From NCBI RefSeq assembly GCF_001431725.1, contig NZ_CP013106.1:1798001-1862000 (forward strand): a DNA stretch of 64,000 bases, in the 5' to 3' direction. The notes below the pieces were generated by a model that saw only the letters and a program-made list of their open reading frames with translations, was not told the origin of the DNA and ran no database searches. This document shows positions 54,493 through 64,000 of the stretch, in pieces. Every line of letters begins with the position of its first letter. The first letter of the stretch is position 1. Made by a program: the position numbers and the translations under genes. This DNA is from Halomonas huangheensis (lineage in GTDB: Bacteria > Pseudomonadota > Gammaproteobacteria > Pseudomonadales > Halomonadaceae).

Positions 54493-57400
54493 TTGACGGC
54501 CTCCTGTACGCTGTCGTTGCCTTCTCCGTCGAGCCAGTCGATGTTCTTCATGCGCCGCACGATGACGAATTCATCACGGTTCGAGCCTACGGTGCCGTAG
54601 TAGTTGAAGCCGTAGGACAACTGGCCGTAGCCGCCGATCATATGGGTCGGCTTGGGACACACGCGAGTCACCGAGTTGTGCATGCCGCCACGGGTGCCGG
54701 AGACCTCGGAGCCGGGCATGTTGAGGATTCGCTCCTGGGCGTGATACATCATCGCCATGCCGTTCTTGACGCGCTGGCTGACCACCGCACGCGCGGCAAT
54801 CGCGCCGTTGGCGTTGTACAGCTCGATCCAGTCGTTGTCCTCGACACCGATGGCGCGGGCATCATCCTCGGACATCCACACGATCGGGCCGCCACGCGAC
54901 AGGGTCTGCATCAGCAGGTTGTCGGAATAGGTGGAGTGGATACCCCATTTCTGGTGCGGCGTGATCCAGTTCAGGGCGATTTCCGGGTTACCGTTGGGCT
55001 TCGGCTCCGCCATGCTGCGGGTGGCGCGAGTATCGATCGGCGGACGGTAGACCAGCAGGCTCTCACCGAAGTCGCGCATCCAGGCGTGATCCTGGTAGAA
55101 CTGCTGACGACCGGAGACGGTGCGCCACGGAATCAGCTCATGAACGTTGGTGTAGCCCGCGTTGTAGGACACATGCTCGTCTTCCAGGCCGGACCAGGTC
55201 GGGCTGGAGATGATCTTGCGCGGCTGGGCCACCACATCGCGGAAGCGGATCTTTTCCTCTTCCTTGGGTATGGCAAGGTGGGTGTGATCGCGACCGGTGA
55301 TCTTCGACAATGCTTCCCAGGCCTTGACCGCCACTTGACCATTGGTTTCCGGTGCCAGCGACAGAATCATCTCGGCGGCATCGATGGCCGTTTCGATGCA
55401 CGGCTGACCCTTGGCCGGGCCGTCGAGCTTGACGTGGTTGAGGCCACGCAGCAGCTCGACTTCCTTGTTGGTATTCCAGCTGATGCCCTTGCCGCCGTTA
55501 CCGGCGCTTTCCAGCAGCGGACCCACGGAAGTGAAGCGCTCGTAGGTCTCGGGGTAGTTGCGTTTGACCTCGATCAGGCTCGGCATGGTCTTGCCGGGAA
55601 CCGGCTCACACTCGCCTTTCTTCCAGTCGAGGACTTCGGGCTGGGCCAGCTCGGAAGGGGTGTCGTGCTGCAACGGCAGCGTGACCAGATCGGTTTCCTC
55701 GCCGAGATGGCCGACACAGACCTCGGAGAACTTCTTCGCAATGCCCTTGTAGATGTCCCAGTCGCTGCGCGCTTCCCAGGCAGGATCGGTGGCCGCGGTC
55801 AGCGGGTGGATGAAGGGGTGCATGTCCGAGGTGTTGAGATCGTCCTTCTCGTACCAGGTTGCCGTCGGCAGCACGATATCCGAGTACAGGCAGGTGGTGG
55901 ACATACGGAAGTCCAGCGTCACCAGCAGATCGACCTTGCCCTCCGGAGCCTCCTCGTGCCAGACCACTTCTTCCGGCAGGGTCGCGCCGGTGTGGCCCAG
56001 ATCCTTGCCTTGTACGCCGTGGCGAGTTCCCAGCAGGTACTTGAGCATGTACTCGTGGCCCTTGCCGGAGCTGCCCAGCAGGTTGGAACGCCAGATGAAC
56101 ATGTTGCGCGGGAAGTTCTGCGGATTGTCCGGGTCCTCGGCAGCGAAGCCCAGCTTGCCGTTCTTGAGCTGCTCGACGGTGTAATCGGCCGTCGACTTGC
56201 CGGCCTCGTTGGCGGCAGCGGCCAGACGCAGCGGGTTGACGCCCAGCTGCGGGGCAGATGGCAACCAGCCCATGCGTTCGGCACGCACGTTGAAGTCGAT
56301 CAGGCTGCCGGAATAGCGCGAGGTATCGGCCAGCGGCGAGAGGATTTCCTTGATCTCGAGCTTCTCGTAACGCCACTGACTGGAGTGGTTGTAGAAGAAC
56401 GAGGTGCCGTTCATGTGACGCGGCGGACGCTGCCAGTCGAGGCCGAAGGCCAGCGGAGTCCAGCCGGTCTGCGGACGCAGCTTTTCCTGGCCGACGTAGT
56501 GTGACCAACCGCCACCGCTCTGACCGACACAACCGCACAGGATCAACATGTTGATCAGGCCGCGGTAGTTCATGTCCATGTGGTACCAGTGGTTCATACC
56601 GGCACCGACGATGATCATGCTGCGACCCTGGGTCTTGTCGGCATTGGTCGCGAATTCACGGGCGATGCGCGTGCACTGCGCGGCGCTGACACCGGTGATC
56701 TTCTCCTGCCAGGCCGGCGTATAGGGACGCACCTGGTCGAGGCTGGTGGCGCCATCGTCTTCGCCTTCGGTACCGAAACCACGGTCGATGCCGTAGTTGG
56801 CGCACATCAGATCGAAGACCGTGACGGCCAGGGTTTCGCTGCCATCGGCCAGCGTCAGACGCTTGGCGGGCAGGCAATGGTGCAGAACTTCCTTGTCGGC
56901 GACATGCGGGAAGTGCTCATGCTCGATACCGCCGAAGTAGGGGAAGGCCACCCTGGCGACGCTATCGTGACTATCGGCAAGGCTCAGACGCAGCTGAATA
57001 TCGTTGCCGTCGGCATCGCGCTGCTCGAGGTTCCACTTGCCTTTCTCGTCCTTTGCCCCACCTTCTGTCTCCCCCCAACGGAAACCAATGGAGCCCCTGG
57101 GGACGACAAGCTGATCGCGGGTCTCGTCCCAGGCAATGGTTTTCCATTCCGGGTTGTTGGACTGACCAAGGTTGGCGTCGAAGTCCGAGGCGCGCAGCTG
57201 GCGACCCGGCGCATAGCTGCCGTCTTCGCGCGTTTCCAGTGCCACCAGGCACGGCATGTCGGTGTAACGACGCACATAGTCGCTGAAGTAACTGCTGGGA
57301 TTCTCGAGGTGGAATTCCTTGAGGATCACATGGCCCATGGCCATCGCCAGTGCCGCATCGGTACCCTGTTTGGCCGACAGCCACTCGTCGGTGAGCTTGG

Positions 57401-58265
57401 ACACCTCGGCATAGTCGGGCGTGATCGAGACGGTCTTGGTGCCCTTGTAGCGAACTTCTGTGAAGAAGTGCGCATCCGGAGTGCGGGTCTGGGGCACGTT
57501 GGAACCCCAGGCGATGATATAGCCGGAGTTGTACCAGTCGGCGGATTCCGGCACGTCGGTCTGCTCGCCCCAGGTCTGCGGAGAGGAGGGCGGCAGATCG
57601 CAGTACCAGTCGTAGAACGACAGGCAGGCACCACCGATCAGCGACAGGTAACGGGCACCGGCGGCGTAGGACACCATCGACATCGCCGGAATCGGCGAGA
57701 AGCCGATCACACGGTCGGGACCGAAGGTCTTGATGGTGTAGACATTGGATGCGGCGATCAACGTCTGCACCTCATCCCAGTCGGCACGCACGAAGCCACC
57801 CATACCGCGGGCACGCTTGTATTGGCCAGCGAGGAGTGGGTCCTCGACGATCGACGCCCAGGCATCGACCGGATCGGGATGCACGTCCAGCGCACGACGC
57901 CACAGCTTGACCAGCTCCTGACGGATCAGCGGGTACTTGAGGCGGTTGGCGCTGTACAGGTACCAGGAATAACTGGCACCACGCGGGCAGCCACGTGGCT
58001 CATGGTTGGGCAGGTCGGCGCGGGTACGTGGATAGTCGGTCTGCTGGGTTTCCCAGGTGACCAGGCCATTCTTGACATAGATCTTCCAGCTGCACGATCC
58101 AGTGCAGTTGACCCCGTGGGTCGAGCGCACGATCTTGTCGTGCTGCCAACGCGCTCGATAGCCGTCCTCCCAGTCGCGAGTCTCGTCGCGGGTTTCTCCA
58201 TGGCCGTTGGCGAATTGAGGGGGGCGTCTGGTGAGGTATCTCAGACGGTCGAGAAAATGACTCAT
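54489..58265 (-). CDS. narG: Respiratory nitrate reductase alpha subunit
   Basis: A 1258-residue molybdo-bis-MGD catalytic subunit, cytoplasmic-facing and membrane-anchored. The FS0 cluster ligands are in HGVNCTGSCSWKIY (His plus Cys) and GCPRGASYSW. The Asp ligand of molybdenum lies near GGACLSFYDWYCDLPPSSPQ. It reduces nitrate to nitrite, using cofactor supplied by moaB/moeA in the same operon. Normal NarG length. ATG 58265, 75 bases after narK. Confidence 0.97.
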   Translation of the reverse strand: MSHFLDRLRYLTRRPPQFANGHGETRDETRDWEDGYRARWQHDKIVRSTHGVNCTGSCSWKIYVKNGLVTWETQQTDYPRTRADLPNHEPRGCPRGASYSWYLYSANRLKYPLIRQELVKLWRRALDVHPDPVDAWASIVEDPLLAGQYKRARGMGGFVRADWDEVQTLIAASNVYTIKTFGPDRVIGFSPIPAMSMVSYAAGARYLSLIGGACLSFYDWYCDLPPSSPQTWGEQTDVPESADWYNSGYIIAWGSNVPQTRTPDAHFFTEVRYKGTKTVSITPDYAEVSKLTDEWLSAKQGTDAALAMAMGHVILKEFHLENPSSYFSDYVRRYTDMPCLVALETREDGSYAPGRQLRASDFDANLGQSNNPEWKTIAWDETRDQLVVPRGSIGFRWGETEGGAKDEKGKWNLEQRDADGNDIQLRLSLADSHDSVARVAFPYFGGIEHEHFPHVADKEVLHHCLPAKRLTLADGSETLAVTVFDLMCANYGIDRGFGTEGEDDGATSLDQVRPYTPAWQEKITGVSAAQCTRIAREFATNADKTQGRSMIIVGAGMNHWYHMDMNYRGLINMLILCGCVGQSGGGWSHYVGQEKLRPQTGWTPLAFGLDWQRPPRHMNGTSFFYNHSSQWRYEKLEIKEILSPLADTSRYSGSLIDFNVRAERMGWLPSAPQLGVNPLRLAAAANEAGKSTADYTVEQLKNGKLGFAAEDPDNPQNFPRNMFIWRSNLLGSSGKGHEYMLKYLLGTRHGVQGKDLGHTGATLPEEVVWHEEAPEGKVDLLVTLDFRMSTTCLYSDIVLPTATWYEKDDLNTSDMHPFIHPLTAATDPAWEARSDWDIYKGIAKKFSEVCVGHLGEETDLVTLPLQHDTPSELAQPEVLDWKKGECEPVPGKTMPSLIEVKRNYPETYERFTSVGPLLESAGNGGKGISWNTNKEVELLRGLNHVKLDGPAKGQPCIETAIDAAEMILSLAPETNGQVAVKAWEALSKITGRDHTHLAIPKEEEKIRFRDVVAQPRKIISSPTWSGLEDEHVSYNAGYTNVHELIPWRTVSGRQQFYQDHAWMRDFGESLLVYRPPIDTRATRSMAEPKPNGNPEIALNWITPHQKWGIHSTYSDNLLMQTLSRGGPIVWMSEDDARAIGVEDNDWIELYNANGAIAARAVVSQRVKNGMAMMYHAQERILNMPGSEVSGTRGGMHNSVTRVCPKPTHMIGGYGQLSYGFNYYGTVGSNRDEFVIVRRMKNIDWLDGEGNDSVQEAVK

Positions 58266-58340
58266 ATGGTTTCTCCTCAGTGGCCGTCCCTTCTCGGGAC
58301 GGCCTGGCTGGATAGTCCTTGGTCTTGATGAGCAGGTGCG

Positions 58341-60995
58341 TTACAGGCGAATTTCCGCGCCCTTGCGGCTGTAGTAGAACCACGTCAGTGCCGAGCAGGC
58401 TGTGTAGAACACGATGAAGCCGATCAGCGCTGCACCTACGCCGCCGGTCATGTCGATGGAGGTGCCGAACGACTTGGGAATGAAGAAGGCGCCATAGGCG
58501 GCAATCGCCGAGGTGAAACCGATAGTGGCAGCCGATTCGCGCTCGGCATGTGCCAGTTGCTCGTCGGCAGACAGCTGCGGCATCAGGCGTGCGACTTCGT
58601 GACGGAAGATCGACGGGATCATCTGGAAGGTACTGGCATTACCTACGCCGGTAGCGAGGAACAGCAGCATGAAGGCGGCGAAGAAGCCGGTGAATCCCCA
58701 ACTGGCATCCTTGTTGGCCAGGCTGAACATCACGCCGACGACGCCGACGATCATGACCATGAAGGTCCAGAAGGTAACGCGGGCGCCACCGAAGCGATCC
58801 GAGAGGCCGCCGGACCAGGCACGGCTGAGCGCGCCGACCAACGGGCCGAGGAAGGCGAACTTGAGGGCATCAACCGCCGGGAACTGGGTGTTGGTCAGCA
58901 GCGGGAAGGCCGCGGAGAAGCCGATGAAGCTACCGAAGGTGCCGGTGTAGAGCACACACATCAGCCAGTTGTGCTTGCGCTTGAAGATAACCGCCTGTTC
59001 GGCGAACGATGACTTGGCACTGGCGATATCGTTCATGCCGAACCAGGCGGCCACGGTGGCCAGCGCGATGAACGGCACCCAGACGAAACCAGCATTCTGC
59101 AACCACAGTTCGCCACCGGTGGAAGTGGATTGGCCGTCTCCGGTGAAGGCGGCAAAGGTGCCCAGCGAAATCACCAGCGGCACGAGGAACTGCATTACCG
59201 AGACGCCGAGGTTGCCGAGACCGGCATTCATTGCCAGCGCCTTGCCTTTCTCGCGCTTGGGATAGAAGAACGAGATGTTGGCCATGCTGGAGGCGAAGTT
59301 GCCGCCACCGAAGCCACACAGCAGGGCGAGAATCGCCATCACCAGGTAGGGGGTTTCGGGGTTCTGCACCGCGAAGCCGATCCAGGCGGCGGGCAGCATC
59401 AACGACAGGGTGGAGATGGCGGTGAAGCGACGGCCACCGAAGATCGGCACCATGAAACTGTAGAAGACCCGGAAGGTGGCACCGGAGAGACCGGGCAGGG
59501 CGGCCAGCCAGAACAGCTGATTGGGCGTGTAATCGAAGCCGACCAGCGGCAGTTTGGCGACGACGACAGACCAGACCATCCATACACTGAAGGCGAGCAG
59601 CAGACAGGGAATCGAGATCCACAGGTTACGGCTGGCAATACGCTTGCCGGTGGACTCCCAGAAGCTCTCGTCCTCGGGGTGCCATTCGGTCAGTACAAAA
59701 CGGGAGGGAGTGGAGAGTTCCGGTAGGTCGGTGGATTCGCAACGGTCACGTGCTTCGATACGCTCGGCCTTGAGGATGGCGTAATGCATCCAGATCAAGG
59801 CGGCAGCAACGATCACGAACAGCAGCATGAAGCAGCTTTGCCAGATGCCGATCACATCGTTGAGCATGCCGAAGGTCAAGGGCAGGAAGAAGCCACCAAG
59901 ACCGCCGACCATGCCGACCATGCCGCCAACGATACCGACATTCTTCGGATAGTAGACCGGGATATGCTTGAACACTGCGGCCTTGCCCAGTGACATGAAG
60001 AAGCCCAGTACCATGGTCAGCACAATGAAGCCGGCCAGCGGTATGGTGAAGGAGAAGGACACTGGGCCATGCACGCCCTGGACGATGTAGTCGGTGGGCG
60101 GGTAGCTGAGCAGGAAGCAACACAGCGCCGAGACGATGAAGGTCCAGTACATCACCCGGCGCGCGCCATAGCGGTCGGACATCCAGCCGCCGAGAATGCG
60201 GAACAGTGACGCCGGGATGGTGTAGAGCGCAGCGACAAACCCGGCCTCGGCGAGACTCAGCCCGTAAACCTCGATCAGAAAGTGGGGCAGCCATAGTGCA
60301 AGGGCTACAAAGGCGCCGAAGACGAAAAAGTAGTAAAGCGAGAATCGCCACACTCGAATGTCGGCCAGCGGGGCCATCTGCTCGGCGAAGGAGACGCTGG
60401 TCGCGTTGCGTTGATCCGCTAGCGGATCGTCCTTGGCAAGGATCAGGAACAAAACGCCGGTAATCGCGAGGATGGTGGCATAGGCCAGGGCAGTGCCCTG
60501 CCAGCCCATTGCCATCAGCAGGAAGGGGGCTCCGAAGTTGGTGACCGCTGCGCCGACATTACCGGCACCGAAGATGCCTAATGCCGTACCCTGATGCTCC
60601 TTGTCGAACCAGGCCGAGGTGTAGGCGACTCCGACAATGAACGAGCCACCGGCGAGGCCGACTCCCAGGGCGCCGACCAGCAGCATCGGGTAGCTGTTGG
60701 CGAAAGTCAGCAGGTAGACACAGGCGGCGGTGCACAGCATCAGCAGACTGAACACCCAGCGACCGCCGAAGCGGTCAGTGAGGACGCCGAGGAAAAGGCG
60801 GGAAATGGAGCCGGTCAGAACTGGAGTGGCCATCAGCAGGCCGAGCTGGGTATCCGAGAGGGCAAAATCATCCTTGATCTCGATGCCGAGTATGGAAAAC
60901 AACGTCCAGACGGCAAAGCACAAGGTAAAGGACAGTGTAGAAATTCCTAGTGCTCTTTGTTGCTGAGTTCGAGGAACTGGTGCTGACATAGCCAT
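58341..60995 (-). CDS. narK: Fused NarK1-NarK2 nitrate/nitrite transporter
   Basis: 884 residues, about 24 hydrophobic helices: two complete major-facilitator units in one chain. The first (residues 1-420) has RLFLGVLTDRFGGRWVFSLL and the nitrate-signature-type GNVGAAVTNFGAPFL; the second begins near residue 455 and has FGGGNFASSMANISFFYPK. In such fusions one half is a nitrate/proton symporter and the other a nitrate/nitrite antiporter. Start 60995 (or 60989) has GGAAGG upstream. First gene of the nar operon, below an FNR box. Confidence 0.95.
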   Translation of the reverse strand: MAMSAPVPRTQQQRALGISTLSFTLCFAVWTLFSILGIEIKDDFALSDTQLGLLMATPVLTGSISRLFLGVLTDRFGGRWVFSLLMLCTAACVYLLTFANSYPMLLVGALGVGLAGGSFIVGVAYTSAWFDKEHQGTALGIFGAGNVGAAVTNFGAPFLLMAMGWQGTALAYATILAITGVLFLILAKDDPLADQRNATSVSFAEQMAPLADIRVWRFSLYYFFVFGAFVALALWLPHFLIEVYGLSLAEAGFVAALYTIPASLFRILGGWMSDRYGARRVMYWTFIVSALCCFLLSYPPTDYIVQGVHGPVSFSFTIPLAGFIVLTMVLGFFMSLGKAAVFKHIPVYYPKNVGIVGGMVGMVGGLGGFFLPLTFGMLNDVIGIWQSCFMLLFVIVAAALIWMHYAILKAERIEARDRCESTDLPELSTPSRFVLTEWHPEDESFWESTGKRIASRNLWISIPCLLLAFSVWMVWSVVVAKLPLVGFDYTPNQLFWLAALPGLSGATFRVFYSFMVPIFGGRRFTAISTLSLMLPAAWIGFAVQNPETPYLVMAILALLCGFGGGNFASSMANISFFYPKREKGKALAMNAGLGNLGVSVMQFLVPLVISLGTFAAFTGDGQSTSTGGELWLQNAGFVWVPFIALATVAAWFGMNDIASAKSSFAEQAVIFKRKHNWLMCVLYTGTFGSFIGFSAAFPLLTNTQFPAVDALKFAFLGPLVGALSRAWSGGLSDRFGGARVTFWTFMVMIVGVVGVMFSLANKDASWGFTGFFAAFMLLFLATGVGNASTFQMIPSIFRHEVARLMPQLSADEQLAHAERESAATIGFTSAIAAYGAFFIPKSFGTSIDMTGGVGAALIGFIVFYTACSALTWFYYSRKGAEIRL

Positions 60996-61647
60996 GGGCC
61001 TTCCTTAATTGGAAAGTGTGAGGACTCCAACCTGATTTTTCCGGGGTGCAGCTATGAGGAACTTGATGGTGATCAATACCCTCGGAATTAGTTCGTGTCT
61101 TGAATATCAGATAGCTCACTGGAGGTATCTGTAGCCAAGGCTTGATGTCGAATCATAGGGGGGTTGTGGGTAGGGTTTAAGATGTACTGAAGGGAGTTGT
61201 TGGATTCCATGACGTAAATCAATAAATGGATGTTGGTAGCTCGAAGCCCACATTCCCCGTTCCTGGGGGTGATCTGATCAACTCAGAGCATCCCGCTGGT
61301 GTAGGGACGCATCAGGCATTTTCGATGCTTGTATACGACAGCGTTGTTCAGCCCTGACGAGGTAAATCGTCGCCGGCCTCAAAGATGAAAGCTCAATGAA
61401 TGATGATTATCTGGTGGGAAAAGTCGAAGTTTTCATCAATCGATATGCTTGACTTTTTAGAGATAAGATTTATGGAAAAAGGTGGTTATTTTCGAGGATC
61501 TTCAGGGAAAAGGTCGCAGTTGTTATGATGATAATACTGGTGGTTTTCACTACAGATTGTTGCTATAGGTGGGGGTAGACGAGCGACGAGTCGCTCGAAC
61601 TGGTAAGTCATCAGCGATAAGCTTCGAGTAACAAGAAAACGCACAAA
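60996..61647. other. Long nar upstream region without genes
   Basis: No credible ORF. It carries the narK promoter, the FNR box at 61063 and AT-rich stretches with several TGATNNATCA-like half-sites (for example 61270-61283). A hairpin GAGCGACGAGTCGCTC lies near 61584. No narXL-type regulator genes are present. Confidence 0.6.
61063..61076. promoter_or_regulatory. FNR/Anr box upstream of narK
   Basis: TTGATGGTGATCAA is a full match to TTGAT-N4-ATCAA. Its centre is 74-75 bases upstream of ATG 60995, so a -41.5 activator position would place transcription start near 61028, reading leftward. Confidence 0.85.
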
Positions 61648-61677
61648 AAACCCCGAAGACGTGGAGTCTCGGGGTTT
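61648..61677 (-). terminator. Terminator of the phhAB-aminotransferase operon
   Basis: Read leftward, AAACCCCGAGAC ... GTCTTCGGGGTTT forms the stem and TTTTGTGC follows. It lies about 40 bases past the aminotransferase stop. Confidence 0.85.
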
Positions 61678-61681
61678 AATG

Positions 61682-61709
61682 CTTACAGCTTACATACAGC
61701 TTACAGCTG
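61682..61709. repeat. Heptad repeat after the aminotransferase gene
   Basis: CTTACAG, CTTACAT, ACAGCTT, ACAGCTG on the plus strand; this is the reverse complement of the GTAAGYY family at 16877, 30463 and 44052. Confidence 0.65.
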
Positions 61710-61719
61710 CTTCGCTTGT

Positions 61720-62916
61720 TCAGGCCTTGCCGTTGACGGTGGCCACAGCCTTGGCAATATATTCCAGATTTTCGCTGGAGAAGCCGGCAACGTTTGCACG
61801 TCCAGAACGCACCATATAGATGCCGAATTCATCACGCAGGCGGTCGACCTGTTCCGGCGTCAGGCCAGTGTAGGAGAACATGCCGCGTTGCTCGGCAACA
61901 TGGGCGTATTTCTCATCGAGGCCATAGGGCTTGAGGGCATCAACGAAGTCGCGACGCAGGGTGTTGATGCGGTCGCGCATTTCGGTGAGCTCTTCGCGCC
62001 AGACCTTCTCCAGCTCAGGCGAGTGCAGGATCTCGCTGACGATGGAGCCGCCATGAGCCGGCGGGTTGGAGTAGTTCTCACGGGCGACGATGGCGATCTG
62101 AGAACGAACGTTTTCCATCTCCTCGTTGTTCTTCGCCACTACGATCAGCGCACCAGTACGCTCGTTGTAGATACCGAAGTTCTTCGAGCAGGAGCTGGTG
62201 ACCAGCACATTGTCGAGGTTTTCAGCCAGCAGGCGGACGGCGTAGGCGTCTTCGTCGAGGCCTTCGGCGAAGCCCTGATAGGCAAAGTCGACCAGCGGCA
62301 GCAGATCACGTTCCTGAAGCACCTTGAGGACTTCCTGCCATTGCTGCTGGTTGAGGTCGAAGCCGGTCGGGTTGTGGCAGCAAGCGTGCAGTACAACCAC
62401 GTCACCCTGAGGAATCTGTTTGAGGGCGCTCAGCATGCCATCGAAGTCGAGGCGATTGTCGGCGTCGACATAGGGATACTTGTGCAGCTCGATACCGGCG
62501 GCAGTGAAGATGCCGTGATGGTTCGGCCAGGTCGGGTCGCTGACCCAGATACCCTTGCCGGGCAGCTGGTGGGCCACGAAGTCGGCGGCCAGGCGCAGTG
62601 CGCCAGTACCACCAGGAGACTGCGTGACACTTGCCCGACCGGCCTCGAGAACAGGAGAACCCTCGCCAAGGACCATCGGCAGCACGACTTCGCCGTAGCT
62701 TGGCGCGCCATGAGAGCCAATGTAGGTCTTGGTGGTCTCATTCTTGAGCAGCAGGGCTTCGGCCTCCTTGACCGCACGCATCACCGGAGTGGTGCCCTTT
62801 GCATCGCGGTAGACGCCGACGCCTAGATCGACCTTCTGGGGGTTGGTGTCCTTCTTGAAGGCTTCGATGAGCCCGAGGATCGCATCCCCGGGGACCCGCT
62901 CAATCTTCTCGAACAT
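61720..62916 (-). CDS. phhC: Aromatic-amino-acid aminotransferase
   Basis: A 398-residue class I PLP aminotransferase. VVLHACCHNPTGFDLNQQQW and SCSKNFGIYNERTGALIVVA carry the Asn and PLP-binding Lys motifs, and LRDEFGIYMVRSGRANVAG the substrate Arg. It is close to AspC/TyrB. The phhA-phhB neighbourhood suggests that it transaminates tyrosine and phenylalanine (phhC/tyrB). It starts one base after the phhB stop. Confidence 0.9.
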   Translation of the reverse strand: MFEKIERVPGDAILGLIEAFKKDTNPQKVDLGVGVYRDAKGTTPVMRAVKEAEALLLKNETTKTYIGSHGAPSYGEVVLPMVLGEGSPVLEAGRASVTQSPGGTGALRLAADFVAHQLPGKGIWVSDPTWPNHHGIFTAAGIELHKYPYVDADNRLDFDGMLSALKQIPQGDVVVLHACCHNPTGFDLNQQQWQEVLKVLQERDLLPLVDFAYQGFAEGLDEDAYAVRLLAENLDNVLVTSSCSKNFGIYNERTGALIVVAKNNEEMENVRSQIAIVARENYSNPPAHGGSIVSEILHSPELEKVWREELTEMRDRINTLRRDFVDALKPYGLDEKYAHVAEQRGMFSYTGLTPEQVDRLRDEFGIYMVRSGRANVAGFSSENLEYIAKAVATVNGKA

Positions 62917-62917
62917 T

Positions 62918-63274
62918 TTACTTGGCTACCTCGTCAGTACTGGCTACCTCATCGGTTCTGGCTGCCAGGATGAAATCATTCTTGTGCAGGCCCTTCATTT
63001 CGTGAGACCACCAGGTGACCGTTACCTTGCCCCACTCAGTGAGCAGAGCAGGGTGATGGCCTACTTCCTCAGCGATCTCGCCGACCTTGTTGGTGAACTC
63101 GAGGGCCTGACGAAAGTTGCGGAACTTGAAGCTGCGTTCCAACTGCATGATGCCATCACGCTCGATGATCTGCCACTCAGGGATGCTGGCGCGCCACTGT
63201 TCGATTTCGCTGTCAGTGGCACGGGGAGCGTCCCAGCTGCAGGCTTCACACTGTTGTTCAGATAGTTGGCTCAT
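62918..63274 (-). CDS. phhB: Pterin-4a-carbinolamine dehydratase
   Basis: A 118-residue enzyme that dehydrates the pterin formed during phenylalanine hydroxylation and so recycles the cofactor. [20 protein letters not shown] and [20 protein letters not shown] contain the family HHP active site. The end of the gene overlays a 20-base duplication (CTGGCTACCTC/CTGGCTACCTC at 62925-62950). It lies between phhA and phhC. Confidence 0.95.
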   Translation of the reverse strand: MSQLSEQQCEACSWDAPRATDSEIEQWRASIPEWQIIERDGIMQLERSFKFRNFRQALEFTNKVGEIAEEVGHHPALLTEWGKVTVTWWSHEMKGLHKNDFILAARTDEVASTDEVAK

Positions 63275-63390
63275 GTTGACTCCGTATGGCTGTTGTCGAG
63301 AACGAATGAAGGTTCGATACCACCGATCGAGATACGTGACACGCTGTTGCCTGGCATTTGGGGCAAGGCTGGCCCGGCTTGACCAGGCAG

Positions 63391-64000
63391 TCAGTGATTG
63401 CTGGGTTTGGGAGGAAAGCGAGGCTCGAACAGTCCCAGTTCACGTGCCTGCTCAACCAGTGCCATGATGTCGCGTTGTGCAAGATCGTGTAGTGAGTCGA
63501 GGCTGTCGAGAACGTAGTAGAGCGGTTGCAGAATGTCGATGCGGTACGGTGTACGCAGGGCATCCACAGCATCGAAAGGTGAGTGCTCCGGGCTATCCGA
63601 AAGGGCGTGAAGCGTTTCCTTCGGTGAAGAGATGATGCCTCCGCCATAGATACGCCGTCCTTCCGGCGTATCGACCAGCCCGAATTCGACGGTCAGCCAG
63701 TACAGGCGTGCCAGAAAAACTCGGTCCCTGGGTTCGGCCTTGAGTCCGAGTTGGCCATAGATGGCGGTGAATTCGGCAAAGGCCGGATTGGTCAGCATTG
63801 GGCAGTGGCCGAATATCTCATGAAAGATATCCGGTTCCTTGAGGTAGTCCATTTCCTGAGGTGTACGAATGAAGGTCGCCACCGGAAAGCGTCGATTGGC
63901 CAGCAACTCAAAGAAGGTGTCGAAGGGGATCAGAGCCGGTACCTGGGCGGTTTCCCAGCCGGTTGCCTCGCGCAGCACCCGGTCGACATCAGCGAGTTGT
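63391..64000 (-). CDS. phhA: Phenylalanine-4-hydroxylase, N-terminus outside window
   Basis: The C-terminal 202 codons are seen; the start lies beyond 64000. Iron ligands are visible: [10 protein letters not shown] supplies two His and [11 protein letters not shown] the Glu. [19 protein letters not shown] and [17 protein letters not shown] complete the catalytic fold. It converts phenylalanine to tyrosine with tetrahydropterin. First gene of a phhABC operon. The gap to phhB is 116 bases. Confidence 0.95.
   Translation of the reverse strand, partial: QLADVDRVLREATGWETAQVPALIPFDTFFELLANRRFPVATFIRTPQEMDYLKEPDIFHEIFGHCPMLTNPAFAEFTAIYGQLGLKAEPRDRVFLARLYWLTVEFGLVDTPEGRRIYGGGIISSPKETLHALSDSPEHSPFDAVDALRTPYRIDILQPLYYVLDSLDSLHDLAQRDIMALVEQARELGLFEPRFPPKPSNH

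Noticed and set aside
54642..58328. Very long plus-strand open frames opposite narG (620 and 582 codons)
   Set aside because: narG and narH on the other strand are complete with all ligands. The antisense frames are composition artefacts of GC-rich DNA.
60996..61719. tRNA or riboswitch in the long nar upstream gap
   Set aside because: No cloverleaf, T-loop GGTTCRA or aptamer-like core was seen. The content fits promoters, an FNR box and a terminator.

Overview
The window is chromosomal DNA from a GC-rich gammaproteobacterium. The halophilic Halomonadaceae (Halomonas-like) fit best. The support is gene order and protein character: asd-truA-trpF-accD-folC-dedD-cvpA-purF-metZ, leuS-lptE-holA, liuABCDE, narK(fused)-narGHJI, and many acidic proteins. 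No species can be named from the sequence alone.

Layout. 1-3385, leftward: a truncated sigma54-type response regulator, a RidA protein and a CPA1 Na+/H+ antiporter. 3600-12970: an AT-rich accessory island that reads as a broken chromosomal integron. It holds three separate partial intI remnants, each followed by its own attI-like site and its own block of gene cassettes separated by attC sites. The cassettes carry a ParA-SIR2 pair, a DUF6678-like protein, a GNAT acetyltransferase, two small possible beta-helix proteins, a PD-(D/E)XK-like protein, a stand-alone TIR/CAP12-like protein, an AlbA_2 protein with an internal stop, a two-helix membrane protein and several decayed ORFs. 12973-19895, leftward: the leucine/isovalerate degradation operon liuABCDE with a probable operator upstream. 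20168-22415: a proline-racemase-superfamily enzyme and an MDR oxidoreductase. 22718-27167: holA, lptE, leuS, with a ybeL-like zinc-ribbon gene divergent. 28126-30439: an unrecognised permease and a LysR regulator.

30754-43978, rightward: leuCDB, asd, truA, trpF, accD, folC, a SPOR-domain gene, cvpA, purF and metZ, a classic gammaproteobacterial housekeeping run for leucine, aspartate-family, tryptophan, fatty-acid, folate, purine and methionine synthesis. 44294-48653: cytochrome b561, YceI, a MATE exporter and a D-amino-acid dehydrogenase. 48747-60995, leftward: a complete respiratory nitrate reductase operon (fused narK1K2, narG, narH, narJ, narI, a parvulin, moaB, moeA) with a textbook FNR/Anr box upstream. 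It combines nitrate import, the enzyme, its maturation factors and steps of molybdenum cofactor synthesis. 61720-64000, leftward: phhA (cut by the window end), phhB and an aromatic aminotransferase for phenylalanine/tyrosine catabolism.

Several core intergenic gaps contain short tandem repeats with periods of 7, 15, 16 or 17 bp. The heptad type (GTAAG-YY) recurs at several unrelated loci. The most unusual part is the island, with tandem attI-cassette blocks, a duplicated fragment of the flanking HMG-CoA lyase gene fused to an integrase remnant, and NAD-consuming defence-type domains (SIR2, TIR).
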